From Selaginella moellendorffii (lineage: Eukaryota; Streptophyta; Lycopodiopsida; Selaginellales; Selaginellaceae), in the NCBI RefSeq assembly GCF_000143415.4, contig NW_003314389.1, positions 49,516 to 113,515 of the forward strand: a DNA stretch of 64,000 nt, written 5' to 3'. Under the pieces are notes generated by a model. The model ran no database searches, was not told the DNA's origin, and worked only from the letters and a program-made list of their open reading frames with translations. The position numbers and the translations under genes are program-made. Shown piece after piece: positions 10,861 through 22,240 of the stretch (position 1 is its first letter; the number at the start of each line of letters is the position of its first letter).

Positions 10861-12519
10861 TGTACTTACTTATTACATTTCACTTGACAGGTTCTTGTCA
10901 ACTCATCCATGATGTTTTGCATTTTATCTAACACTTATATTGCTTTTACTTTTGATTGTTGCCTACTTGACGGTTTGTTTACATGGTTGTGTAGAATTTA
11001 TTGTCTTTATCCATCTTCCTCTTGCCACTTTTTATGCTTAGAAACTTAATACATACATAGGTAAACTTCATGTTTATGTCAAGCATTAGTCCTTAATTCT
11101 TACCATTACATCTCACCATTGTGGAGTTAGCATTCTCCATCTCTTCAAAAACGTGGAGAGGTATTTTTTCGAATCAACCCTAACTTCTCTTAAGCCATCG
11201 ATCAAAACTCTTATTTCTATACAATAGTATATAGTATAGTTTCTATACAATAGTTGTGCTAACAGTGCATATACACTTGGCTTAGATAGAAAATAAAGAG
11301 ATAGTTTGAATTCAAGTCAAACTTAATTTAGCTGGTATCAGCAATAATGAAGCTCCTACAAAGCACTGAACTTATATGGTCATGCTTCACACACTTAAGC
11401 ATATTTATTGCCAGCTTTTGATCATCTCTCCAAGTCCTTGTGAACTTTACAGGCACTAAGCAGTCACTAAAGAAGTGAATGACATTCTCTTGATGAACCT
11501 ATCTGCATCTTGTATTAGTTTAGTTCTCTTGAGAAAGTTTGCCACAGTAGTGCTCGTGTGATAAGTCCACATTATCCACATTCTTCATACAAGAGTGGAA
11601 GTGCCTGGAAATCTAGAAGCAGAGAAAACATTGTCTTCTTATTTCAAGTTATTACTTTCTGATCATCCCCAGAGGAAATAAGTGAAGAGTTAGGCAGTAC
11701 ACTGAGTACAATGGTCACCACATCTGTGATCCATACACTGCAAATATTTTAAAACCGTATGGAACTGTTTGCAGGACTTTCCTGGAGGCTCATTACGCCA
11801 AGCCAATGTTGTTGTTGTCCTTGTGTTCTCCACCACATCATGTGCAGAAAGACAGAGACAAATAGGGATCATCATAACAATCTGCTCACCATGTGGAGAT
11901 GATTCCAGTGGAGCGGTTCCATAAAGCTTCTCAATCTAGGCCCCAAGAACATGTATACTGAGATCCCTAGCAATGGTGCTACCACAGAGAATGCTACCGT
12001 CCCAACTCCATGCTCAAGCCCTGGAAGAATGTGTGAAACCCTATCTTCCGGCCTGCTATGACAGTTCTAAACAGCACGTGAGGGATTCTTTTTGGTGGGT
12101 TCCTCTTCACAATGAATGGATTCTCTTTAGTGAGTGTGCGGTTCCATTGGCACCCCTGCTCGAGTGAAACTCATTCCCTTTGCTCACTCATATGCAGAGG
12201 AGATAGCACAGCAATTGTTTGATAAATGCTCTGATATCAGTAGCACTAAAGAGGAGGAAAATTCTGAGGGACAGCGAGCATAACTGCGAGTGTGCACTCA
12301 TATTTACATGATTCTGGGTTCGTGAAAGCATGGAATTTAAGTAACCTTTGCAAAAGTGAGTGATATGGTGTAAGCTTTGTATTGCTTAATTGTTGCTTAG
12401 TTCTTCAACAGGAATACCAGAGGAGAAGAGATGTCTTGCGACAGGCCAACTATAGGCTCCATGGTTCATGTGGAGTACACAGCCTGATTATGTAGAGGAG
12501 CTGTTGATATAAATGTAGA
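10861..12519. other. Non-coding stretch
   Basis: No gene is supported. The AT-rich part 10900-11350 has a local direct repeat 'tatacaatagt' at 11219-11260. A minus-strand reading near 11520-11370 vaguely resembles a LINE zinc-binding tail (VHQENVIHFFSDC), too weak to call. The plus frame 11973-12167 and a 12150-12290 stretch (PFAHSYAEEIAQQLFDKC) are open but unrecognised. Confidence 0.35.
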
Positions 12520-12974
12520 GAAGCAAAGTGACTTTGAGCTTGAACTGAGCAGTGGGCTTGTACTTGGCCTTCTCGACACATATGTTACTGTTATGTGTGT
12601 AGGTCAGAGTGCTCACTTAGAGCGAAGAGGGAAAGACATTTGGTATTTTTTTGTAGCCAGTCAAGGGCAGGAGACACCTTATAAATAATGTAGTATTACA
12701 ACACAAATACAATTGAATCTGGCACCACTGCACTTCATTTGTCCTCAAACATGTAGATATGGCCATGGTCACTATTCTTTGTTTGTCTTTCTTAGTTCTC
12801 TCTTGCTCTGCAAGCTGGTGAAGTTGGATTGGATCCTACCTAGTGTGTCACAATAATCAATACACGTCCATGGGTGTGATGATGCTCCTCGTCTCCAGAC
12901 TAATTGGATTTGTACAGCACCGTGCCCCTATAGAGAAACGCATGGTGGATCACCGCCACCACGTTGAAGCTCAC

Positions 12975-13195
12975 CTTGCCACTGGGTTGAGCAGAAATGG
13001 CTCCAAAGTGATAGAGCAAATCAGTGACCTCATCAATCTCTGCTGCTCGTGGGTGATGGCTGACCCTGCAAGATCTTCATACCTGTCCCTTGTGCGATCT
13101 TCGTCCCTGTCCCTCGCACTGCCCTTCTCACCTGGCTGCTAGGTACATGTGACTCATCCGAAACTCCTGGTGGAGAATTCTCATAGCCTTGAGAT
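12975..13195 (-). other. Conserved exon-like tail inside repeat R (unknown protein)
   Basis: On the minus strand, about 13195-13132 and 13065-12975 form two exon-like blocks. They are separated by a 66-bp GT-AG intron and join in frame to read RILHQEFRMSHMYLAARVSH and then AAEIDEVTDLLYHFGAISAQ. The same reading is kept in copy 3 (63690-64000), with a TAG replacing the Gln of LHQEF. I do not recognise the family. It may be the 3' end of a duplicated gene that was carried along with the repeat. The final exon after 12927 is uncertain. Confidence 0.4.
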
Positions 13196-13245
13196 CTTCT
13201 CGCTGGTGATGCTACTGCTGCTGCTGCTGTGATTCCAACTCCAAA

Positions 13246-13250
<5 letters not shown>

Positions 13251-13298
<48 letters not shown>
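13251..13298. repeat. (TC)24 microsatellite
   Basis: A perfect dinucleotide run of 48 bases inside repeat R copy 2, absent from copy 1. It produces the RE-repeat open frames on the minus strand, which are not genes. Confidence 0.97.
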
Positions 13299-13300
<2 letters not shown>

Positions 13301-13620
13301 GCCACTGCTGTTGTTTACCAGATAGGGATATGTAGTGGTGCTCAAATTTTGTATCCTGGATCCACATGAGAATGACGTGATAGCAAAGAGCAAGACTTAC
13401 CTGTTTAAGTCAAATCTACCATTGGACTTCTAGATAGCCTTTCTGTCACCATACTACTGTGACAACACCATACCCCAACCGAAGAATTTCCTCTAGCTTT
13501 GATAGCAAAACTTCCAAAGCACTATGATTACCTGTATCCAGAGATATTCACTGACTTTCTCCAAAAAGAATAGATATCAGATGTTCCACTTTGTAATCAG
13601 GACAGAAGGATAAATGTAAA

Positions 13621-14494
13621 CGCTGCTAACACAGAAGTATATTGATACCTGTAGGCAACAGGATCATATGGGTGAAATATGTTCATCATTTGCCTGCATG
13701 TGGGCTTTTTTTTTTTTCAATGCCTTTTCAAATTGTCTATAAAAAGAAGCTGATTTTTCTCTGAGTTAAATTTCATTCTTGACCTTTTGGAATTGTTGTA
13801 ATTACATTAACCTGCACATTGATTATTTTTGGATTATCAATAAAAGGCATGCCGAGATTGTAAACATCTATCATCTATCACTTTGGCTTCAATGCCATCA
13901 ATTTGGATCACTGAAACAACCTTGTAGTCCCTTGAGATTGCCTAGATGTTTTTCCAACAATTTGCTGACTGGAATAGTATTGTAGTTATCCACATGAGAA
14001 CGGTTTGCCAATTTGAGCCATTACCTTGTTGTGTTTATTTTTGATATTTTACTGATTTTAAAAAGTGTTATTTTAATCATAATTTTTAACATAATCATAA
14101 TTATAATTTATATAGTTAATTTTTATATAAAAGATCTCATTTGCAATTGGCAATAATTATAACACACCTCATAACATAACAGATATAATCAGAGTGCCAA
14201 GTGAAGTCTTAGATCTTCTACCAAGAAAAAAATGCTTATTATGGGATCCTATGGATAGATGAATTGTTTTGAAATTGAGGCTTGCCAACCACTAAAGAAA
14301 TAGGTCTAATTATGGTGGAAACACTTTGGGTAACCTATAAAATTTTCATATGAGTTTTTGAAGCCTTTTTCTATAATGAAAAGAGCTCAACTGTAGTAAG
14401 CAATCTATTGAATCCCAAGGAATCAATTATATAAGCTAAACTCATTGATGGTTTTTTGGATCTTTGTTGAAAGGCATACTAAGCTTATAAACTA
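13621..14494. other. AT-rich non-coding stretch
   Basis: No gene is seen. A segment at 13885-13985 is loosely repeated at 14695-14790 (both have 'ttggatca...aaccttg...gtttttc'), a degenerate direct repeat about 800 bp apart. Confidence 0.4.
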
Positions 14495-14682
14495 CCACAT
14501 TTAACCAAAAAAAGAAAATGATTGGAAAGGTGATCCATATAGATTCAAATATAGAAAGAAAGAGCCCATGAATAAAATTGCACTCTATCTTGTAATTGGT
14601 TAAGAGTTTTGGGATACTTGGGGCTAAACGTTTTTAGGTTTAAGTGGGTGACCTTCTATGAAGTTCAAATTTAAGAGTTTAC
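14495..14682 (+). mobile_element. Old TRIM-1 solo LTR relic
   Basis: The order of phrases 'gatccatatagattcaaatatag', 'agagcccatgaa', 'ggttaagagttttgggatacttgggg' and 'gggtgacc' copies the TRIM-1 LTR at 31503-31698 with many changes. It ends near 'gagtttaca', the decayed GCTTACA end. The left edge is uncertain. Confidence 0.65.
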
Positions 14683-14865
14683 ACTATGATCATGGCTTCT
14701 AAATTGTCAACTTGGATCATTGTTATAACCTTGCAATTTTTTAAGACTGTCTAAATGTTTTTCTAGCAGCTCATGGTATGGAACAAAAGCTCTTTGTCAT
14801 TAGTGTTTATGCACCATACATAAGTTATTGCTATGATTGTGTCTTTGCAACATAAATTCGTTCAA

Positions 14866-15987
14866 TTTGGACATGAGATGGAGTTTGAGATGGACATGAG
14901 ATGGAGTCTGAGATGGAACTGAGAGGGAGTTTGAGATGGACCCGAGAGGGAGTCTGAGATGGACCTGAGACAGAGTCTGAGATGGACCCGAGATGGAGTC
15001 CGAGATGAACTAAGATGGAGTCCGAGATGGACTCAAGATGGAGTTCGAGGTGGAGTCTGAGAAGGACTCGAGATGGAGTTTGAGATGGAACCAAGACCAA
15101 GACCAGCACCAAGACCGAGACCGAGACTGAGTTTGAGTCCAAAGTTGAGACCGAGACCGAGTTCAAGTCGGAGTCGGAGTCCGAATACTAATACAAGCTG
15201 TTGGGTGAAAGCCCAAAGCGATCATCCCCCAGGGGGGGCAAGGGCTAAACCCAAGTGGAGCTAGTTTGGCTAAGAAAGGCCACTTTGGCCCAGGAAGGAT
15301 GTACCCAGGTGTTGGGTGATGGGATAACCATTGGAAAGTCCAAGGCTAGAGTGAATATAGATTGACAAGTGGGGTAGCTTGGTGAAGTGTTCAAGAGCCG
15401 GCTCTAGTTCCCCCGTGAGATTGAATGGTTGATGCTCCTAGTCCAAGCATGGGTGGCACTACCTACTTGGATACCTAGTGTGGCTCAATGGAACCTTGCT
15501 CTAAGCCCATAGCTAAAGCACTCAAAGGTGGAAAGTGGGGAGAGTACCCATGAGGCTTGTGTAGGGCCATAATATTCCAAAATGTTGTCCCAAAGTCCCA
15601 AACTGTGGAAAGGAAGAGGAGTGGTCCTGTAGTGTAGTGACCAAGGATAGGGTCATATGGTGAAGAAGTCCCAGAGGACAGTGGAACTTAGTGTTCGGGC
15701 ATGTAGGCCTTGTCCCAGTGGCAGTGTTCGTGAACCCGACCATGGACAAAAAAGGGACTTGGTGGGGACTGTAAAAAGGATATTGGGGAAGGATGTTCCC
15801 CATGTCTGCAGACATTTTAAAGATGCTAAGGAGTGGATCTAGGATAATCACTCATCAACGAATGGCCTAGTCTTTGAGAAATGAAATTGTGATGCAGGTG
15901 GTGTTATACCACTGGTGTGACCAAGGTGAATGGGCATGGCTTTAGTGTAACGGGCTAATATGTCAATGGTACCTTGGGGTGTCGGTC
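14866..15987 (+). repeat. LARD-V LTR fragment (5' truncated)
   Basis: It starts directly inside the GAGATGGAGTC minisatellite (14866-15070), passes through GAGACC-type hexamers and 'gtgaaagcccaaagc', and continues to 'ggtgtcggtc', where the chromovirus C LTR takes over. The LTR 5' end and last 250 bp are missing. Confidence 0.8.
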
Positions 15988-16631
15988 TATCGTGAATGTG
16001 ACTTCGGGTATCAAAAAATATTTGTTAGCCAGTCCTTACGAACACTTTTTCCTTACTACCACGATGGCAGGAGGTTGGTATTGCTGGTCCCTTTTATGGT
16101 TTCCACCCAAGCTAGTTGAGAAACTGGTTATTGCATGTGCACTTGACCAGATGAGCATTAGGATGGAATTCCTATATGCTGTTTGTCAAGCATACTTGAT
16201 CTGGTTAGAGAAACTTATTCGTTGACTTGCACTTGCTAGTGTTGGAAACCCCTCGATATTGAGTCTAGTCCCTCAATATCATTATATGATACCTTACCGT
16301 GTCCGCCAAACACCCTCGCTATCATACTTTTGTGTTAGTCTCATTTCGGTCCTAAATGTTATTTATGAAATGTGTCTAGATTTGCTTGTTTGGCATATCT
16401 ACAAAATGTAGAGATTGGCCTAAACATAATGGTGTTTGTCTTGTGTCCAAATTTTCAATCTAGAAATATTCCATATTTAGTAAGTTTCGAGCTTGTCCCA
16501 GAGATTAACTCCTGGTACTAAGGGAGGCTTGGGGTGAAAGCCCAAAGCATGTGTTCCTCAGGGGGGCGGGTGGCTATGGAGGGTTCCAAATGTATAGTAG
16601 GGATAGTGGTTGGAATGCATGTCTGACCATC
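15988..16631 (+). repeat. Chromovirus C 5' LTR, left part
   Basis: This begins TATCGTGAATGTGAC, a decayed form of the TGTCACAAATGTGAC start seen at 35837. It runs collinear with 35837-36392. It stops at 'gtctgaccatc', and the same LTR appears to resume at 28421 ('caatctgagac'). The block between them is other elements. Confidence 0.75.
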
Positions 16632-17757
16632 TATAGCGTACGTGGTATCGAGCTTTAGTCCTATAGTGATTTACCATAGGATAACCACAAAACAGAACCT
16701 AAAACCTCTTTGTGCCATGTGACATATGCCATGTGTGCCATAGGACAGTGGTGTGGAACTTGAAGTTCAGGGCCTTGGGCCACTAAACGAAGGAACAGTG
16801 CCAAACCCCCAAGCATGGAGCCAAGGAGTGTTGGAACTAGACTATGGAGCAACTCTCGAGCATACAGCCCAAGGAGCAAAGGGACAGGAGCCCGGAGTGA
16901 CTTGGAATAGTCATAGAGCAATCAGCATCCCAATGCTAGGACTAACATGCAAAATGGAGCCAAACGAAATTTGGCACTATTTTAGCATACATGAGGACAT
17001 GGGTACTCCATCAGCTAGCATGGTGTGGAGCTTAAGCTTAGACCCAAGCTGGACGCAGAACAAGGATAAGCACGCAAGCAGAAGCTAGACTATGCCTCAA
17101 GATGGTCAGCCATGCTTGACCTACCCACTATCCCTACTATACATTTGGAACCCCCCACAGCCCCCCCCCCCCCTTAAGGAACACACACTTTGGGCTTTCA
17201 CCCCAAGCCTCTCTTAGTACCAGGAGTTAGTCTCTGGGACAGGCTTGAAACTTACTAAATATGGAATGGTGCTAGAATGCAAATTTGGACACGGGATGAA
17301 CACCATTGGGTTCAGGACAATCTCTACATTCCGTAGATATGCTAAATGAGCGAATCTAGACATTTTCCATAAATAGCATTTAGGACCGAAATGAGACTAA
17401 CACAAAGGGCATGATAGCGAGGGTGTTTGGCAGACATGGTAAGTTATCATCTAGCGATATTGAGGGACCAAGCTCAATATCACGGGGGTTCCCAACACTA
17501 GTAAGTGCAGGTCAATAAATGAGTTTCTCTAACCAGGTCAAGTATGCTTGACTAAATAGATACTTAAGAATTCCTTCCTTATGCTCATCTGGTCAAGTGC
17601 ACATGCGAAGACCAGTTTCTCAACTAACTTAGGTGGAGACTGATAATAGGTCCAGCAATACCGACCTCCTATCGTCGTGGCAGTAAGGAAAGAGTGTTCG
17701 TAAGGACTGGCCGACAGGTAACTTTCGATACCTGAAGTCACATTTGTGACACTCTCC
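16632..17757 (-). repeat. Chromovirus C family LTR, inverted, complete
   Basis: Read on the minus strand it starts TGTCACAAATGTGAC at 17757, passes the same landmarks as 15988-16631 and 49237-49755, and ends CGTACGCTATA at 16632. It is about 1126 bp and includes a C-rich run at 17162-17174. Together with the preceding plus-strand LTR it forms an inverted repeat of about 600 bp per arm. It is the 3' LTR of a minus-strand, non-coding C element whose interior is at 17758-18054 and 25599-27707. Confidence 0.8.
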
Positions 17758-18054
17758 CCCCCAAGGAAGATTGACGTCCTCATTGATACATACTCGAGTT
17801 TAGAATACTGCTAAGGAAACAACTCTAGAAAAAGTTCACGATACTCACATTATGTGAGAAATGCACCAACTTAAATGAGTTAGGGGGTAACCTCTTTGTC
17901 TAACGCGGATGCGCTGCCAACTCAGACACCTTCAGGCCATCGCCGACAAAGAAATGACCAATGGAGTCAGCCACCCTTGCTGCTTTGGGTGTCACCTAGT
18001 GTACAAAAGTGTGATACGCCTCTGCCTGCAGGGATATAGAGAGAGAAGCTAGAG
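17758..18054 (-). mobile_element. Interior 3' end of inverted C element
   Basis: Read on the minus strand this matches 35535-35836 just before the 3' LTR of the coding chromovirus, including a G-rich tract 'cttgggggggagag' directly before the LTR, the polypurine tract. It is cut at 18059 by the LARD-V insertion and continues at 25599. Confidence 0.75.
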
Positions 18055-18292
18055 GCCCCTATGAGACACAAAATCCCTAGGCCCCAAAGTGGAGCCAGAA
18101 GGGCGCCACATGGTAGTGGCCGAAGCGAGAGCCAAACGAGCGTAACACGTTTGGACCAAAAGCTCCGACTTGAAAAGTCAAGAGTGGGAGTGGAACTCCC
18201 AACGAAGTGCTCGAGGAACGAGCACGAAGCGAGCAAAAGGCGAGGCTCCAAAAAGGGACCCAAAAGGACCAACACATGACACGTGGGAGTGT

Positions 18293-18712
18293 CCGAGATG
18301 GACTCGAGTTGGAGTCCGAAGTGGAGTCCGAGATGGAGTCCGAGATGGAGTCCGAGGTGGACCCGAGATGGACCCGAAATGGAGTTTGAGATGGAGTCCG
18401 AGATGGACCCGAGATGGAGTCCGAGATGGAGTCCGAGATGGAGTCCGAGGTGGACCCGAGATGGACCTGAGATGGAGTCCGAGATGGAGTCCGAGATGGA
18501 GTCCGAGATGGAGTCCGAGGTGGACCCGAGATGGACCCGAGATGGAGTTCGAGATGGAGTCCGAGGTGGACCCGAGATGGACCCGAAATGGAGTCCGAGA
18601 TGGAGTCCGAGATGTAGTCCGAGATGGAGTCCGAGATGGAGTCCGAGATGGAGTCCGAGGTGGACCCGAGAGTGACCCGAGATGGAGTCCGAGATGGAGT
18701 CGGAAGTCGAGA
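18293..18712 (+). repeat. GAGATGGAGTCC minisatellite in 5' LTR
   Basis: Units are 12 bp (GAGATGGAGTCC) with interspersed 11-bp variants (GAGATGGACCC). Because 11 is not a multiple of 3, each variant shifts the frame, yet no unit contains a stop in any of six frames. The array is about 420 bp; the sister array in the 3' LTR is about 720 bp. The GAGACC hexamer zone found in the other LTRs is missing here. Confidence 0.93.
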
Positions 18713-18761
18713 GCATTCGTCTCCCAAACCCTGGGGGGTTTTGTGAGCTCCAAAAGTATAG

Positions 18762-18930
18762 NNNNNNNNNNNNNNNNNNNNNNNNNNNNNNNNNNNNNNN
18801 NNNNNNNNNNNNNNNNNNNNNNNNNNNNNNNNNNNNNNNNNNNNNNNNNNNNNNNNNNNNNNNNNNNNNNNNNNNNNNNNNNNNNNNNNNNNNNNNNNNN
18901 NNNNNNNNNNNNNNNNNNNNNNNNNNNNNN
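18762..18930. other. Assembly gap (169 N)
   Basis: A run of N inside the 5' LTR. Reading frames that cross it are artefacts. Confidence 0.99.
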
Positions 18931-19645
18931 TTCCCCCGAGAGATCGACTGGCCGATGCTCCCAGTCCAAGTGTGGGTGGCACTACCTACTTGGATACCTA
19001 GTGTGGCTCAACGGAACCTCGCTCTAAGCCCATGGCTAGAGCACCTAAAGGCGAAAGGCGGGGAGAGTACCCAGGTGGCTCGCGTAAGGCCAGGGTGTTC
19101 CAAAATGTTGTGACCAAAGACACAGTCGTGTGGTGAGGAAGTCCCAGAGGGCCGTGGGACTGAGTGGTCGGGCCTGTGGGCCTCGATCCAGTGGCAGTGT
19201 TGGCAAACACGGCCAGGGGCAGAAATGGACTTGGTAGGAACTGACAAAGGGACTTTGGGGAAGGCGATTCCCCCAGTCTGTGGGCATCCTAAGGATGCTA
19301 AGGAGTGGATCTAGGATGACCACTCGTGGACAGATGGCCCAGTCTTGGAGAGCCAAGACTGTGATGCAAGTGGTATTGGACTACCAGTGTGGCAAAGGTG
19401 ATTGGGCATGGCCTTAGCGTAACGGGCTGCTATGTCAGTGGTACCTTTGAGTGTCGGTCATGGGATCGGACACGTGGAGCACTTGGACCAAGTGTAAATG
19501 TTGAGTGGCATGGATGCCATTCTCGGGGCTAGCAAATCCCAAGTCCTGGATTGGACTTATGGAGGTTGTGAATGAGACTCCTCCAAGTGGTCGGAGGTGT
19601 GGTTAAGTGACTAAAGTAGAATGGAAAAATTATTCGCTTACAATT

Positions 19646-19657
19646 TGGTATCGGAGC
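19646..19657 (+). promoter_or_regulatory. Primer-binding site, initiator-Met type
   Basis: TGGTATCGGAGC lies three bases after the LTR end and differs at one base from the common TGGTATCAGAGC. The copy at 56945-56956 is identical; the copy at 38338 reads TGGTATCAAAAC. Confidence 0.85.
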
Positions 19658-22188
19658 TATTCCTTAGTCGGACTTTTATTGGCGCTCAAGTATATCACCA
19701 TTGATATTGGCATCGGAAGGTCCTAGGAGTGGTCCTATCCTTGAGGAGTAGCACGTCGAGAGGACATGGCTCTCCACTTGAGTTCATGCATGAACTTGGG
19801 CGTGATGTGGTGGATAAAAAAAAAGGGGCCAGTAAGGGAACGACTTTGGGATCTTGGGAACAGTATATGGTTTTCCTCAAAGAGTTGGGGATGTGATCCA
19901 GATGAGCGTTTGACTTAGCAAACTGGCTAGTGTAGTTGTGGTAAACAACTACAGTTGGGATCACGGGAAAGATAAAGACTCCAAAGCAATAAAGGAGTCA
20001 CAATATTTTCCTCATATAGTTGAGGTTGGTGCTCATGAATGTGAGACCAGAAGTAATGACCGTGGGAGGTCAAATACGGAAGAGGACTCAAGTCCTTGAA
20101 AAGGTAGCCGGGGCTACCTCTAATAAATGCTGGAACAACCCCAGGTGTTGGGGGTGTATTAAGTGGATGAGTTGGTGTTCTCATCACATGGACAAGTAAT
20201 CCTAAAGGGCAAAGGTTGCCCTCAGAGAACAAAATCAAGTGTCGGAGTAACACTTGTGAAAATAGTCCTTTTGAGTAGGATAGGAACGCAAGAAGTGTAT
20301 TCCAGTGACCTAGTGCCTCACAAGTAGGACCTTACGGGTCTGTGGATTAACCAAGTCCAAAACTGCTGGATGACTCAAGTAGAGTCAAGGGATGGTCCTA
20401 AAAGGACTAATGGAAGCATTTGGACTGAGGTGTGTTGTACCCCACAAAGGATGGGGGGGGATCATAGGATCCAAGGATGAGAACAGAGGGTATCTCATCG
20501 ATGGCAAAATATGCCATGCTAAAATTATGGGAAAGGTGTTCCCAGAAGAAAACAACTTTGACATAAAGTTGTGTGTGACCTCTATGGTGCAGTGCTAACG
20601 GATGGTTGGCATTAGAAAGAGCGGTGTTGGTCTTGGCAAAGACTTAGACACGAAGGGGAAATGTCATAGAGGTAGGCTCGTGGAGCCGATGGTGTGGAGA
20701 CACCAAATGTGCCAAGGTGTGATACCTTGAGGCTATGTTGGTGGGTTCATGAGAACCCCTTGCCAAAGGAATCCCAATGGAAATGGGAATAGCATAGCCT
20801 AAGCTGCAGAGCATGCAATTGGAGTGTGGTGACCCAGATAATGATGGAGGTGTGAAAGCACCAAGCAATGAGTTGTAGGACTTGACAACTATGAGGCAAC
20901 TAAGCAAGAGGTGCAAAATAACTGGTTAAACGGGTAAAAAGTAGCTACCCAAGACGTCTTAATAGCATAAGGAAGTTGGATATACCCTTACGGGGGATAA
21001 GTTGCTTGTGTTGCGATATAGTAAGTCAATGTCATAAAAGGAAATACTCATTGTCAAGAAAGCCATCATTGGGACACCCGAACACTCTAGAACACCAGAA
21101 GGTGGTGTTTGATGTCGCGAGGGCAATGGATAAAGCCCAAGGGACTAAGTCCCTAGCGAATGGTGGATAAAAGGTGCTATCCAAATGTCCAAGGTTGCGG
21201 AGACAGGAGAGGACTGTCTACCCGAGTTGGACAAAGCCAAAAATGGAATTTTGGCAAGGCTAGTGATGGGCATATAAAGGCCCATAAGCAACAATGTAAT
21301 CCCAGTGTGTGGGATTATAAGGTGAGCATACCCGGATTGAGGAACCACTCCCTAGGCTATTAGGTAGGTTCATCCCTAAGAATACTTGCTAAAGCATGAT
21401 AGAAAGTGCAAAGCTATCCTCCTGGTCTGGAGGAGAATGACCAAAGGAAAGGTGTGAAGCCAAAAAGCAAGAAGTAAGGGGATAGAACCAAACTGTAGGA
21501 ATCAAAGGGCATAACCAAGGTTGGTTATGCCAGCTGGGAGTGGAGAATCAAGTGGGGGCTCGAGGGTGTTGCCGCTAGCAACCGTGATGCCATGGAGAGT
21601 CTAAAATATGGAAGTGTCCATGTTAGACTATGTGGCATTTGGAAGGCTTGCAAAAAGGGAGGCCTTAGCAAGCTGAGGGACAGAGTTCCTTTAAGGTTCC
21701 CAAAGACGATTCTAGGTAGTTTAGTACCTAGAAAGGCCAAGTGTAAATGGTAATGGAACGCGCGAAATCAGAGTGGTGCAGCAGAAGCGTGGTCTTGAAG
21801 CTTGCCATGAGGCAAGGCTATCAAGGTTAGGGAAGTAGTTCCCGAGTGTTCAAAGAGGGGGCTTTGAACGAAAGTCGATAGTCAAGGACTTTCACGCTTA
21901 TGCAGGAACCATGTTACAATGGTCGGAGGACTTGCCAAGTGAGATTGGCACGTCGGGGGAACAAAGACCCTAGTTGAAGGTGATATCTTCAAAAAGGGTG
22001 GGCCATGGGGCCGAGCATGGAGGAGTCCATGCATGATCACAGACATGTCAAGTGAGAGGACTTGGCAGTGTGGAGGAACTAGGTTCCTAAGCTGTGATCT
22101 GTAGCGCGCTTTAAAAATAGGTTGGTGCACCGGTGTGGGGAGTCACGCCAGGCATCTAGTGTGATGCCATCCGTAGATGCATATACGG

Positions 22189-22240
22189 AGGTTGGGTTTG
22201 AGTCCTGACCCTCTAGTGCTTGGGTTCGAGTCCCAAATCA
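22189..22240 (+). repeat. Two tandem tRNA T-arm-like motifs in LARD-V interior
   Basis: About 30 bp apart are two copies of the tRNA B-box pattern GGTTYGAGTCC. The second is flanked by TTGGG and CCCAA, giving a five-pair stem around a seven-base TTCGAGT loop. The copy in element III (59486-59535) keeps both. No matching acceptor or D-arm is visible, so this is not a tRNA gene. It could be a relic of a tRNA-derived SINE or a second Pol III promoter half. Confidence 0.5.

Larger units (their letters stand above)
12520..13620. repeat. Dispersed repeat R, copy 2 (longest)
   Basis: Its first 700 bp match 63305-64000 almost base for base, and its last 570 bp match 10412-10860. It includes a TATAAATA at about 12681 and a CT microsatellite. 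The minus strand carries an exon-like tail described separately. Ends were set by eye where similarity stops. Confidence 0.8.
18060..19642 (+). repeat. 5' LTR of LARD-V I
   Basis: It carries the conserved head 'gacacaaaatccctaggcc', a minisatellite at 18293-18712, an assembly gap at 18762-18930, and the conserved tail ending TTCGCTTACA. The gap replaces about 175 bp that the 3' LTR shows between 'agtatag' and 'ttcccc', so its size is about right. Confidence 0.9.

Noticed and set aside
11370-11540. LINE reverse-transcriptase zinc-binding relic on the minus strand
   Set aside because: Only about 15 residues look similar, with stops on both sides; could be chance.
13033-13305. Arg/Glu-repeat protein on the minus strand
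   Set aside because: It is the translation of the (TC)24 microsatellite.
22189-22240. tRNA gene
   Set aside because: Only T-arm-like stems are present; no acceptor stem, D-arm or anticodon arm could be paired.
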